Assembly (NCBI GenBank): GCA_932521035.1
Contig: OW051497.1
Span: 12,152,001-12,216,000 of the forward strand
DNA from: Oscheius dolichura
Taxonomy: Eukaryota; Nematoda; Chromadorea; Rhabditida; Rhabditidae
Length of the DNA: 64,000 nucleotides
Direction: 5' to 3'
Made by a program: the position numbers and the translations under genes. Shown piece after piece: positions 1 to 11,005 of the stretch. A model generated the notes under the pieces. That model worked only from the letters and a program-made list of their open reading frames with translations. It was not told where the DNA came from and ran no database searches. How positions within the stretch are numbered: position 1 is the stretch's first letter; each line of letters starts with the position of its first letter.

Positions 1-210
1 TCCTCGCTCAGATAACAGTAATCTCTGGCTCGTGATATCTGCAAATGCTTGTTAATCAAAGTTCCTTTCCTATATCGTCGTGCTAGTCTGTTTCGTCGAA
101 CCTTTGTTCTCAATGCGGTTGTTTTCGAGTAGTTTTAATCGTTTATCACAATCTCTACATCCTTTTCTATTTTTGGCTCTCTTCTGGGTCTCTTGAGTTT
201 CTTCTTTTAG

Positions 211-1109
211 ATGGGTCAAAAACACAGCCGGCCCGAGACGTATATGCTGCTAGACGACGAGGAGCACCAAGAGAAAACGGATGAAAATGCACAAAAGGAG
301 ATCAAAGTTTACAAAGAAAGGAAGAGCTCTTTTGTCGGGCTGCCTATTTTGTTCTACGGACCACCGAGGTCTGGTAAATCTCACATAGCCACAGAACTGA
401 CAGAAGAATTGAGGAGCTCCTACGTGGAAGCCTACGCTGGCCCACGGTTTCAGATAATGTAGGTAGCATGCCGCTTCTTACGGTATTCTTCAGACCGATG
501 GAAGTTCGTTCAAATTTGGATGCTTACCTCGCGGATAATGAGTACCGCTTCACAGCCATTTGCTACCTGGTTGACATTTCACTTTTCAATGTTGGAACAA
601 AGGAGGATGTAACGGTTCTTATCACAAATAAACATAGACTTACAGAATCCTATTATTCAAGCCCTCAAGGAGGTTCAACGCTTAGCGAACCAGAACAGAC
701 TGCGGCACACACCTATTCTAGTCATGCTGACAAGGAAGGATCTCCTCCAGGAAAGGATGAAAGAGTACTCTCCTAGGGACAACTTTCCCGATTATTACGG
801 GGGTCAAAATGTCAACGAATTTATGAATTTCATCCGGGAGAAATTCAAATTCATTCGCCAGATGACCTACCGGATAAATGTGAGTCATAACGATTCGTAG
901 TTATGCATTCGTTTCAGTACCATCGAAGTTTCTATGTCTTCCTACCTGACAGTTACCTAACACTGACATTGGTGACGATCTTCTACCGTGACCATCTGAT
1001 AAAAAGTCTTGTTGAATTGGGTTACATGTATCCAGAGCACGGCAATACTTGTTCTCTAATAGATTGTGAGTTTCTTTCACTGCTTCTACCAATTTATTGT
1101 CATCTTTAG
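211..1109 (+). CDS. Divergent G-alpha-like GTPase, helical domain missing
   Basis: Four exons (211-458, 494-608, 646-879, 918-1109) joined by introns of 35, 37 and 38 nt stay in frame. The N terminus MGQKHSR fits a myristoylation signal. A P-loop GPPRSGKS follows at about residue 50, where G-alpha proteins have GxGESGKS. The reading then goes almost straight to a stretch that aligns with the part of G-alpha after switch II (FTAICYLVDISLF), then LVMLTRKDL in place of the NKxD guanine motif, FPDYYGG, and a C terminus like the G-alpha tail (DHLIKSLVELGYM). The all-helical domain, the switch I Arg/Thr and DxGGQ are not seen. Known: these motifs carry GTP hydrolysis and guanine specificity in G-alpha. 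Inferred: a membrane-attached decoy, or a pseudogene-like paralogue. The ATG follows directly on a splice acceptor (cttcttttag). The last exon may end earlier, at a donor near 1068. About 262 residues against roughly 350 for the family. Confidence 0.6.
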
Positions 1110-1458
1110 GAAGAATGGGGTGTCGATGTCATGTATCTTACGGTGGTTGTATTCCTATACTTGTCCGCAGATCCGCGTAAACCTCGCCAACTATTATATA
1201 CTTGTAGCATGGATACATTATTCGTTCTCTAAACTCTCCTGATCTTATTGTAGGTAACTTTCAGTTCAGACGATGCCAGTTTTAATTCACTGGCTATTTC
1301 ATTCTTGTTTTCTTAAGATCTCCTTTTAAATAAAATCTGTCATGTGAAACAATGTTTCAGTAAGTAATTCCAGTATTTTTATGTTAAAAATCCCGAGACA
1401 TGCAAACAACAAACAATGTTTTCCAACGATAACGTGTGACAAAACACCAGTTTAACTA

Positions 1459-3705
1459 CTAAAGGAGGCGATCTTCCAAAGGGTCGCTGACTAATCCATC
1501 TTCGATCACTTCCTCGGTAGGGTATATTCTTGTAATATTCTGTGAATACTCCTGACCATCTTCTTGTTCGGTCGACGGGCCAGCTTCAACGCTTTTTCTC
1601 TTCCGTCCTGCTCTTTTTCTCGTATTTTTTCGGGAAGGCACGAATCTTGAGCTGTCACAGAAGTCTAGAGACGTGAGGTATCCACTATGCCTCAGCTCTT
1701 CGTTGACATATCGAAAATAGTGCATGATCATAGGCACAGCCAACTGCTCACTACCCAGATATGACTCGATCTGGACTCCAAGTGATCCATAATACCTAGA
1801 AAACGAAATTTCTGTGTATACTGGCTGTTTACCTCTCAAGATTGTCTCGATTCCCCTCTTCTGGTCCAATTATTTCCACTCTCGAATAAGTAAATTTTCG
1901 CTTCCACTCTTTCTTGGCATCAGCAAGCGTTTTTTGGAATGTGACTATATTTTCCTTCCAATCCAGGTAACTACCATAGACTGGCGGGCAGATGATGATG
2001 ACCTAAACCTTGTATTGAGGGCAATATGAACTTTACCTGGCAGCATTTCTCTATTGCAATTTGTTCCAAGGTTTGGAGCTGTACGTAACTTGCTCGCCAT
2101 TCGTTCTTCTCTGGCAGTACCAATACAATGTACCGGACATTTAAAGGAGCATAGGCTGATGCTGAATGAATACACTGAAAAGGACTCTACTCTATTGGAA
2201 TAAAGACTCTACCATGTCGAAACTATTGTATCCAACAGCAACAACACCGTTCGCCTTCAACTCCTTGAGATTGACCATCCTCTTCATGGGGTATAAGACA
2301 AGATCATTTTCAGAGGGAGGAATGCGGGAGAGGTCCTCCATTGAAAGTTTAAAAGCCGCCTCCACATCAGCATTGGATAGATTGAAGAATGAATTTCCCT
2401 CAAATTTTGGCTTCAATCCTGGACGTGATTTCCGTATTTGGTCAAAATGAACACACCTAAGGAAGGGTAGCACTGTATTCGCTGGTTATACCTTTCTCCG
2501 ACCACCTTCCAAGCTCTGGCAAGACATGACATACTAATGAAGCGGAAAGTCTTCCTCAATTCTTCTAACATCTTTTCCTCCGTGTCCTTGAGTCGGTTGT
2601 CTTCCAATATGGCTATACTACAAGCAATTGCGGCAGCACTGTTCACCATTTTTCCCCTAGCCCATTTTGGGCATGATAACTTCAGGTACTGGCAAACAGC
2701 GCCCAAGGTAAGCTTGGTCATGGAGCAGCTGGGCGACGCGCATTGATAGAGCGGATGTAGAACACAGTCACGAGTTACCACAAGAACGGGAAACTCGTCG
2801 CTACTAAAAGGGAAATAGAGCTTATGAACGTGATACATACGTATTTGAAATTGCTAAAAGCTGTGACTCCTTTATCAACTCTGCTTTCCTCTTATCCTTT
2901 TCTGGTTGTTCAATTATCTCTATGTCATCATCGTCATTCTCTATAAGATGTTTAACATGGTTATTTATCATTTAAACCTTCGGGAGTAAGAAGCTCCTGT
3001 TTTATTTGAACAATATGAGCGTGCCGGCTCGTCGACTGTGGAAACTCGAGCTCCTGTGTCCGAATAGAGATTATAGGAAGAAAATTTGTATCCTTCGTAG
3101 AAGTAGATGTAACAGGAGGGATGTGGCTGAAAGGGTAGAGTTGTTCACCCGGCTCCTACTCACCAAAGCTTCTGTGGTTCCTTCTTGGTAGGTTTCTTTC
3201 TTGGCGGTTTCTTTAAAGTCATAGCATAAGCTGCTGATATAGCGTTCTGTAGAGCTGTCTGTGGATTTAGCATGGGTGCAAAAGCTGATCCAAAATTCTG
3301 TGAGGGATTATATATCCCCTGTGGAATTTGACCATTAGGCTGTGCAAGTCTAAAGCTGCACTTAGTAACCGAAATAATTAGACTTCCCTATTCATATTGG
3401 GAATTCCAGGGGGCAAAAAGCAGCTCCCGATAAGTTGTGACTGCGCATACAATCTAAACATTTATAGACTCGCTGAAATGTACAACTGTACTGAAGTAGC
3501 TCCGCTTGACTGTAGACTGGTGTAGCAGGATTGGGTACTGGAACATTTGCTGGATCTCCAAATAAACCCCGGGTGAATCCCTCACCTTGTCGTATTGTGT
3601 TCATCAGAAATGGCAGAGTGTGTATGCTAAAAGACAGGGATCTACAATTATCAAGGAAACAAACATCGACTGCGGTAATAGAGGTCTGTTACTGTTAGCA
3701 TCCAT
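1459..3705 (-). CDS. Unrecognised ten-exon protein, possibly nuclear
   Basis: Exons with introns of about 34-40 nt can be chained in frame from MDANSNRPLL (ATG at 3703-3705) to DPLEDRLL and a stop at 1459. In order the protein shows: a proline/glutamine-rich N terminus; a basic patch KKPPRKKPTKKE; IKQE, which fits a sumoylation consensus; an acidic run (ENDDDDIEIIE); a Cys-containing segment (LYQCASPSC, then LKLSCPKW); a mixed alpha/beta region with YIVLVLPEKNEW and VIIICPPVYGS; and a C-terminal basic tail RKNTRKRAGRKRKS. The tail would serve as a nuclear localisation signal. I do not recognise the family. The composition suggests a transcription or chromatin factor, but that is inference from composition only. 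Upstream sequence to 4023 has another short open stretch that does not splice in frame to this gene, so the start is my choice. Head-to-head with cytidine deaminase. Confidence 0.6.
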
Positions 3706-4501
3706 GGATAATGATATTCAGCATAAAAAATGAAGATGCTGGATGGACTATAGCCCTTTGTGAGGGTTGAAAACGGACGATAAAGGACGCCCGAGACAAA
3801 AATCACACGTTTAATAGCGACCAAAGGGAGATCTTCCATGAGAAAGCTCCAAAATTGCGAAAGGATCGTGAAAGGGGTATCTATAGATTTGGAGAGGGCT
3901 ACAGTGGGATCGACTAAAAGCAGACATTGGTAAAATGAAGCCTATTGGGACAGAAGATCGGAAGCTTACCTCTTTTGTGGTTGTCTCTCCTTCTTGAGCA
4001 AAAGGGGTTACAGAAACGGCCATTAGTGTCTCCTTCTACTCAGAGGTTCAGTAGTTTAATGTTGGTTTATGTTATCCGGAAGCACGTGATTTTGCTTGGA
4101 ATATGATCTTTGTTCCAGGTCCAAGTGCTTCCACGTTATATTGTCACACCTTTGGTTCCAAAGTGCCGGATCGTTTAATTTCCTCTAATAATAGATATCT
4201 ACTACCACCAGCAGTCCCAATCTATCTAATTTCTTACACAGTGTGTTTTATTCTCTTTGAAGTCTAGTAGTTCCCATACCAAGCCCATGTTTTGAAGTAG
4301 AAGGAAAGCGATTTTAAAAATAGCTTTTCTATCAGCTATTGATCAAATTAAACCGCAAGATTGCTTTTATTTCTTTTTCCAGACCCGCAACCGGTCTATT
4401 TGCCGTATCATTGCCGGCAATCGAAAGTAGTGCGCTCCACACCTCCTACTATTGTTTCGATGATAAAATAATATATTCCTTTTTTCAGAGCTCTTGTTAG
4501 A

Positions 4502-5051
4502 ATGGTGGAAGAGAGTGAGCTTATCGCAAAGGCAAAGGAAGTTATGGCTAATGCCTACTGGTGGGTTCCACTTTTCACATTCCTTTGTTTACATGTTTAA
4601 CATGAAGAGATAATTATTTGCAGTCCCTACAGTCACTTCCCTGTAGGAGCGGCACTACTGTGTAAAAACGGAACTGTGATAGTCGGAGCTAACCAGGAGA
4701 ATGCCTCTTATGGTGGCACCATCTGTGCTGAGAGATCTGCCATGTGCGCTGCTCTGTCTGCCGGACACAGAGAATTTCAAGCAATTGTAGTCGGTGAGTG
4801 TGCCCTCGGAATTAAAAAATGCGTTTTTGTCAGTCACCCAACTAGAGGAGCCTGCCTCGCCATGTGGCATTTGCCGTCAATTCCTCGTCGAGTTTGGGGA
4901 CTATTCCGTAATCCTTGCATCTACTTCTTCCAACCAAATCAGTCGAACGACCACGATGGAACTGCTGCCGCGAGCATTTACCCCCAAGTCACTCAAGACC
5001 CATGGGGAACAGTTGATCGCTATTGATACCGTTCGTGGAGCCTGCCAGTAA
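4502..5051 (+). CDS. CDA: Cytidine deaminase
   Basis: Converts cytidine and deoxycytidine to uridine and deoxyuridine in the cytosolic pyrimidine salvage pathway. Three exons (4502-4560, 4624-4793, 4834-5051) with introns of 63 and 40 nt give 148 residues, the usual length for the small tetrameric form. The substrate-binding [10 protein letters not shown] segment, the catalytic zinc site with general-acid Glu (TICAERSA) and the second zinc motif PCGICRQ are all present, as is the C-terminal SNQIS region. All the residues expected for an active enzyme can be seen. An acceptor (cctttttcag) ends at 4488, 13 nt upstream of the ATG, so the mRNA 5' end is probably a 5' UTR exon or a trans-spliced leader. 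Confidence 0.95.
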
Positions 5052-5520
5052 CCTTCGATGTCTTTCGTTCATAAAGATCGATATATTCTGTTCACACACG
5101 GGGGCACTGGTCTGTCCAGAGTTGTTTAGATACCGTCTAGCCTGTCAATTGCGCCCCATTCGGATAATCGATCGTCTGCTGTGGCAGCCGCTGGGTCGCG
5201 TCTTTGCTTCGGAGAGCGCCCGTTCCCACCCTTTCTCTACCATTGATTGGCTCTATTCTTCCGTTGTTTTTCTGAAAACATAATAGAACAGTACACCCCT
5301 CTTTCCGTTTTAAAAAGATAGCAATTTGCTTTCTCGATTCCTCTTTCCTTGAAGCGTATTTCTCTGGTCAAAATTTCTTTCTATATCTCTGCTCTTTCTC
5401 TAGCTACCTCTTTTGATGTTTCCTTTTTATTTTACATAATTTTGTTTCAGGGTTTCATAGATATACCCTCGTTTATTTCTATTGAAGGTACGACAAGCTG
5501 CACAACAACATGATTTAAGA

Positions 5521-5955
5521 TGTCTTCCGTCGGTGAGTATTTATGTATTTTCCTTTTTAAACATTCTTTTTAAGGAAAAAATGGGCCTGGTTAACCCGGG
5601 AGGATGGGTGGTGAACCCCCCTGGCAGCGGCGGAGTGATTAAGTTCACTGCCGCTGTGAATATTGTCAAGTATGCGACACGGTCCAGATGTAAGCGGCCG
5701 TTGCTTACAAGTTCTCTACGGGAATATACGTTGCTTCCAAATTCTCTACGAGGATGAACGTTGTTTCCAACTTCTCTACGGGAGTGGGAAGCCAACGCGT
5801 CATTCTGGGAAAAAGGAGAATTTGGACCTCTTTGTAAGTTTATCCTTATAAAATACCACTCATGAATATTTGCAGGGAGACGCACGTCTTTGCTTAAAAG
5901 AGGGTTACCCCTGGGCATTCCGGCCGATCTATCGTCAACTTCATTTCTTTAAATA
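5521..5955 (+). CDS. Small putative gene, exon structure unresolved
   Basis: The stretch looks like a compact gene. It has an ATG at 5521 (MSSV) followed by a good donor (gtgagt), an acceptor near 5575, a donor at 5835 (gtaagt), an acceptor ending at 5875, and a last exon reading GDARLCLKEGYPWAFRP up to a stop at 5953-5955. An AATAAA at 5951-5956 overlaps that stop. The middle is ambiguous. One frame reads MGLVNPGGWVV and then continues with a hydrophobic-looking piece; another reads three 10-residue repeats (RCLQVLYGN, RCFQILYED, RCFQLLYGS) and joins the last exon in phase 0. The minus strand is also open across 5541-5918. I cannot name the protein or fix the frame. Confidence 0.3.
5699..5788. 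repeat. Three tandem copies of a 30-bp unit
   Basis: Three imperfect copies with an exact period of 30 bp (5699-5728, 5729-5758, 5759-5788), each of the form CGTTGxTTxCAAxTTCTCTACG. Because 30 is a multiple of three, one plus frame reads a 10-residue repeat and one minus frame a repeat containing SRRExxxNV. The array could be coding or could lie inside an intron (donor at 5697). Confidence 0.9.
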
Positions 5956-6081
5956 AAGATTAGTATTAATTTAATCGTATTTCGAGTTCAAAAGAAGGGG
6001 CGGGGAAACAAGATTCATCGTGAGACCTATTGTCGAAAGCATAAAGCGAACTCCTTCGTAAGACAAGTGCTAGCTGTGATG

Positions 6082-6087
6082 TTTATT
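6082..6087 (-). terminator. Polyadenylation signal of the NAGA gene
   Basis: AATAAA on the minus strand, about 60 nt past the stop codon at 6148. Confidence 0.6.
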
Positions 6088-6147
6088 CTTTTACCCATAT
6101 ATTTACAACCATAGACAGTGTGAGCTTACATGCATGTTTTGATGATT

Positions 6148-7761
6148 CTAGTAGTCATATCGTTGCTTGCCTCCGAGGTCAGCCAGAGTAGCCTTCAGCA
6201 TGACAGCTCCAGTAGGGTTCACACTTGTCCTGGAGGGAAATATTTTAGAATTTGGAAGTTTTCTTACTTGTAGCTGTCGTCAGGTTTCAAGGTACCAATA
6301 ACTTCATCAGTCCAGAGATTCTGCACAACGTAACCTGCAGGGTCCTTCAGTCCGATGTTTTTCAACGTGAATTCGACTTCCTGAATATTTCTGTCTATTA
6401 AATTAACTTTAGATTCACATTGCTGGTAGCGGCATTACGGTTGAGTATTCCAATGGCATAGGAGTATCGGTTGCCTTTGTAGGGGGTCATGGGCTTGACG
6501 TACAGACCGATATCCGTTGTCTAGAAATTAATGTACCCAAAAAAGTGCCTTGCTTACGTTAGCCACTAGTCTTCCCATAATTCCGAGAGGATCCTGATCA
6601 ACGGCGATAACACTAGTCTTTTGTAAGACACCTCTGAAGTAGCCATTGATTGTGCGAAGATCGTTGGACATGATGAGAGGAGCAGACCAAATGGACCAAA
6701 TGGTCATCTGAGCAATGGCCATGTCCATGGTAATGCCGGGATTTCCAATAACCAGCTAGAACAGAAAGTCCATTTATTTGAAAGAAGCGCTTCCTTTACC
6801 ATGTCTGGGTCATGCCAACTTCCTGGTCCGTGGGTAGGAATGTGCTTGTCCTGGTTGGCATCGTAATAGGCGATGATACTCAAGATAGACTTCCAGGAAC
6901 TGTTGATGTCATCATAGTTTCTCCAGAGATTACAGCTCTGCCCGATTTGTGTGTAGTTGACCTACAGTTTAATGTGTACAAAAGACGTGATGTTAATACC
7001 TGTTCGGGGTGATCAATAAGATAAGCGGGCCAGCTGCAGCTGTATCCAATAGGCCTGCCGGTAGCGTTTAAAGCTCTCTCCATTTGAGGATATCCCACGG
7101 GCATCATCCTCGTGTCCACATTGCACCCGTCAAGTTTGAGGTAGTCTACGTCCCAGTCGGCGAAAGTTTGAGCATCAAGTTGTATATATCCTAGAGATCC
7201 AGGGAATCCGGCACAGGTTTTAGTTCCGTAGTCTTCGTAGATTCCAAAGCGGAGACCACGATCGTGCATCTGTAATCGGAAAGTTTCGAAGATAAGGACA
7301 TTTTCTGCTATACGTTTGCAAGCAAAATTGATAAGTTATCTTCGAAATCTCCGATAATGAAGCTTTACTAATCAAGTAGCACAGGAAATACTGATAACAC
7401 CTACGTATTTGGAGAGAGCCTTAATTCCTGATGGGAACCTGCTCTTGTCCGACTGCAGTCTTCCGCTAGCGTCCCGGTTTCTCTCCATCCAACAGTCGTC
7501 TACATGGACGCTGACATATCCAACGTCTCTGTAGCCGTCACTCACTAAATTGCGTTCTGTGGAAAGTAACGAACGGACTATACCGAGTCTATCTGCCATG
7601 TCTTTGTACAATTGCTCGTTGATACAAGCGGTAGGGTGTTTGACACAGTCCATTTCACAATAGAAGGCAGTCCAGGACATCCAACCCATGGGTGGAGTTC
7701 TGTAGAGCCCATTGTCTAGAGCTACGACTCCCGTGAGGAGGAGGAAGACCCAGCACAGCAT
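6148..7761 (-). CDS. NAGA: Alpha-N-acetylgalactosaminidase (GH27)
   Basis: Secreted or lysosomal glycosidase that removes terminal alpha-GalNAc (and alpha-galactose) from glycoconjugates. The start at 7761 gives a signal peptide ([14 protein letters not shown]) followed by the GH27 opening [10 protein letters not shown]. The nucleophile Asp lies in YLKLDGCN and the acid/base Asp in MSNDLRT. Between them YSCSWPAY carries Ser and Ala at the two positions where alpha-galactosidase A has Glu and Leu, which is the known determinant of GalNAc specificity. Several N-glycosylation sites (NATG, NYT, NSS) are visible. Introns include one of 39 nt that must be removed to give [11 protein letters not shown], and one of about 27 nt near the C terminus. 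The protein ends GGKQRYDY. A splice acceptor (cattttcag) touches the ATG. Nematodes have a single GANA-type enzyme ancestral to both human paralogues, so activity may be dual. Confidence 0.92.
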
Positions 7762-8613
7762 CTGAAAATGGGACAGTGATGAAAGCAACATTGTTGATAA
7801 AGATAAACTGTCTGTTATTGGAAAGCGATGAGATCAAGCGGGGGAGGATTGATTTTCAATAAACAAAGCTTTCTAGAAAGGGAATCGCCTCCTAAACAAT
7901 AAATAGCGACAACGAGTCATTGAGAAACATGTTCAGTCTGAAGAGGTTCAAAAAGACAGTGGTCGCCTTGGGGGCAGCGTCAAAGACCGGGAGGCGCGAA
8001 TCAGGGAGATGACTGGAGAGCGCTCAAGTACTATTAGTGTTTGCCATTGAATGGTTGAGGGAGTACTCCCTCTATCATGACTTGGTCTATCACTAGCCCC
8101 AGAGTAAATAATATGATACGCTCTCACAATCAAGTACAAAACAAATGTATAACAACTTCTGTGGCATCAAACATAGAACCCCCGCGGGCAGTTTGACTGA
8201 GCACTTTAGAAAAAGTTAATGGGTCGGGTGGAAGATCAAAGTCAACAGAAGAATTGGATCAGCTGGGAACGGAGTAAAGCGAATGTGTAAGCAGAGAATT
8301 AATACACGGGATGACAAGCAGATTGTGACGACAAAGTTCACCAAAAGTTTGAAAAAAGTAATTTTAAGAGACAGACTATGGGGGACCTCCCCTTATAAAG
8401 GCAGCTGCTAATGCGGCCTTTTCTGATATGGCTATTAGCCTGGCTGCCTACTCTATCTGGTCACCTGAGAAGACGGCACCCTCGCTATAGTCGTATAGTG
8501 AATGTCCACAAAAAAGGCGACGATGGTGTGCAAAAGTGCAGTGAGGAGTCATATTCCTAGAAATTATGGCAACAACCTGAGATCATAGAAAACAAAACAA
8601 CATTGTACACATG

Positions 8614-8619
8614 TTTATT
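8614..8619 (-). terminator. Polyadenylation signal of the mitochondrial carrier gene
   Basis: AATAAA on the minus strand, 8 nt past the carrier stop codon. Confidence 0.6.
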
Positions 8620-8626
8620 GACCCGC

Positions 8627-9965
8627 TTATGGTACTTCCAAAAGTTTCAATATATTCTCGTATACAAGGAAAACAGCCGCATTTACGACGAAGCCTCGGA
8701 GAGCCAGTGTCAGACCTCCTCGGTAGAATGATCTAAATCCGCCTTCTTGCCATACGGTCGCTGTTACAGCCCAGAATCTTCTAAATATTTGAATGGATGA
8801 GGGAAAACAGCAAGGACTCACTTAGAATTACCCGATTTATCCGCCTGTATTTGATTTTTAACAACTTCCAGTGGGGTAATTACCCACCAGCCTACTAGGC
8901 CAGCAACTCCACCACAGAACATCTAAATGCACCGTAATGGTTTTAGTCTTTAGGTCATTTTACCATGGCAAAGGTTTCATTTACTTCCCGAGCCCGTAAA
9001 ACCCGTAGTCCACCTTCATACAACGGTATATAGAAGAGATACCCTATATTGTCTCTGAAGAACAGGACCGATCCTCCCTGAACAAGAATCTGAATTCAAA
9101 ATATACGAAAAAAAAACCTTGAAGAGCCCTCTAAAACCTTCAGTTTTAAGAATCTTCCTGACACAGTCAAATGGCCCTCTATATATTGTCCGTGTACTTC
9201 CAGCCGCGTAGCTTTCTCGTTGTACCTAATATTTTATTTAAAAAAGAATTCAAAATTCTACCTGGAGCTTCGTTTTTATCAATTCAACAGGGATAGCTGG
9301 TCCAAGCTGTGCCATTGTTCCACAAATACTTGCCAACAATATTTCCCTCATCGGGAGATCCTTCCTAGCCTGGATATTTGATTCTCCTGGATGGAGTATC
9401 TTTAATCCCAATCCATAACCAGCAAATAATAAAGAATTCATCGCCCCGGCAGAAAGAAAAGGAATCCATAGTCCCTTGTATAGGCCGAAGAGCTAAAGGA
9501 GTCGGATACTCTCGAAAACATCAAAACAATTACCGATTCTTCCTTGAACGTCCTCCCCAGACAATCAAATATGCCTCTGTATCCGGCAATTGTTTGCAAA
9601 CGAGCTTTAACTGTGTCGAGGGGGTGGCCAATAACTAGTCCAGTGCCGCCTGAAAGATACGGAATAAACTTTGTTCTGTCGTCCTGGTAAAGAGTAAAGG
9701 CCGGGGTTTTTTGAACGTTCGACAGAGGTTCTCAGAGCCAACGGTTTTGTTTACCATTCTAAGAAGGCCTCAATAACTTCTCTGAAGACATCGGACTTCC
9801 ACAAACAAAAAACCGCGAAAGAGCTTTTGATGAAACTTGAGACATGGGTAAAAAGCGTAGAAGGGGTAGACAACTTGGCAGCGGCCAGATAACAAACAGA
9901 GGAGGATATTTTAAAACATTTTATGTAGTACCTGCGGCCCAGCCAGCAATAAAATCCTTGTACAT
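8627..9965 (-). CDS. Mitochondrial carrier, SLC25 family (SLC25A45/47/29-like)
   Basis: Inner mitochondrial membrane transporter. The protein starts MYKDFIAGWAAGG, then the first signature HPLDTVKARLQ and YRGIFDC. The second repeat carries PVELIKTKLQ and YRGPFDC, followed by TEGFRGLFKG. The third carries TPLEVVKNQIQAD and ends GGFRSFYRGG and a final membrane helix (LEVP end). So three repeats of two helices with the PxDxxK-type motif are present; in the second and third the acidic residue is Glu. The gene begins with a minimal first exon and an intron of about 260 nt, then introns of 27-60 nt. The start fits the family, which places the first transmembrane helix at the very N terminus. The sequence is closest to the SLC25A20/29/45/47 amino-acid and carnitine-type branch, but the substrate cannot be read from it. 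Confidence 0.88.
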
Positions 9966-10630
9966 TGAGAGACGCCTTATACGGGAGACAATGTAGACAG
10001 ACTGTCTGCTGTGACCCGTCGAAAGCGAAAGAATTGATGAAAGCGCGCTTGAAAACCTCTGTCCCGCGTTATTCCTATCTTATCTGCTCTTCTGCATTAG
10101 GTCAAGGAATAAAGACGTTCAGAGAGAAAAAAGGAAAGAAATCAGAACATATGGAAAAGGAAAAGGAATAGTTGTTGACTGACGCGGAAGAGATCGATTG
10201 ACGGTCAACGGTTTCCCGCTATCCGCAAAAACTGTGAACATACAAAGGGGGTCACCATTCAGTCGGGTGGCAATGTCGGTGGCGTTTATAGGTAATCTCT
10301 AGTTTCAAAACGTCGGGGCGTATTTTACTGTTAATAGAAGAAAATGTGCTTGGCCCCCAACATTTTACTCAGAATGTATTTCACCACGTTCTACTGTGAT
10401 GCCATAATACCCGTTATGGATTATCACAAGTTTTTCCCCTCCAATCTCTGGTGCAGTTTCATTGTCCGAGCACACCGAGGCGAGCTAAAGGTCACAAGAG
10501 ATGAGTGGCATCATTGACAAAAATAACTTTGGGCAAACTTTCTAGAGCAAACCTTTATGTATCAGGAAGGTAACGAGAAGATCACGAATCATGACACAAC
10601 GACGAGGGAAACGATGTATAACCAATTTAT
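9966..10630. other. Intergenic, no gene seen
   Basis: Short overlapping open frames only. This is the upstream flank of the carrier and the downstream flank of the small secreted-protein gene. Nothing else could be supported. Confidence 0.4.
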
Positions 10631-11005
10631 CTAATAATCATCGCCAATTTCTATCTCTTCGCCTGCTACTCCTTGCATGTCTTCTCTCTCTAGATCCTCC
10701 GTCGGGGCATCACCAGCATCACCTTGATATACTCCCCCAGTTGCCTGACAATTTCATTTTGTGAAAGGAAAGCAATTCTCCTTACCGGCATGTGATCAAG
10801 CATTTGAACGCATTCTCCATCCAAACACCAAAATGACTGTCCGCAAATGGGACTGCAATCCTTGAGATTCGTTTGGCCCGTCTTCCCTTCCACTTTTATT
10901 ACAACTTCACAGTTTGCTGTAAGGAGAACCGAGGCAAGAAGAATCAACTAAAGTGCATTGGGCATATAAGGGAGAAATCCGTACATAGACTGCTGTGTGG
11001 GTCAT
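10631..11005 (-). CDS. Small secreted cysteine-containing protein
   Basis: Three exons: MTHTA, then a 43-nt intron, then LILLASVLLTANC completing a signal peptide, followed by EVVIKVEGKTGQTNLKDC. The mature part is short and holds four cysteines in DCSPICGQSFWCLDGEC. After a second intron it ends in an acidic tail (EEIEIGDDY). The start is fixed by joining MTHTA to the hydrophobic exon in phase 0. A splice acceptor (gttcttcctag) lies three bases before the ATG. The Cys spacing is compatible with two disulphides and an extracellular role. I do not recognise a family. Its partner and function are unknown. Confidence 0.6.

Noticed and set aside
3811-4023. Possible first exon (MAVSVTPFAQEG) of the unknown minus gene
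   Set aside because: Its donor is good, but joining to the next acceptor gives a stop in the phase required. The start at 3705 keeps the rest in frame.
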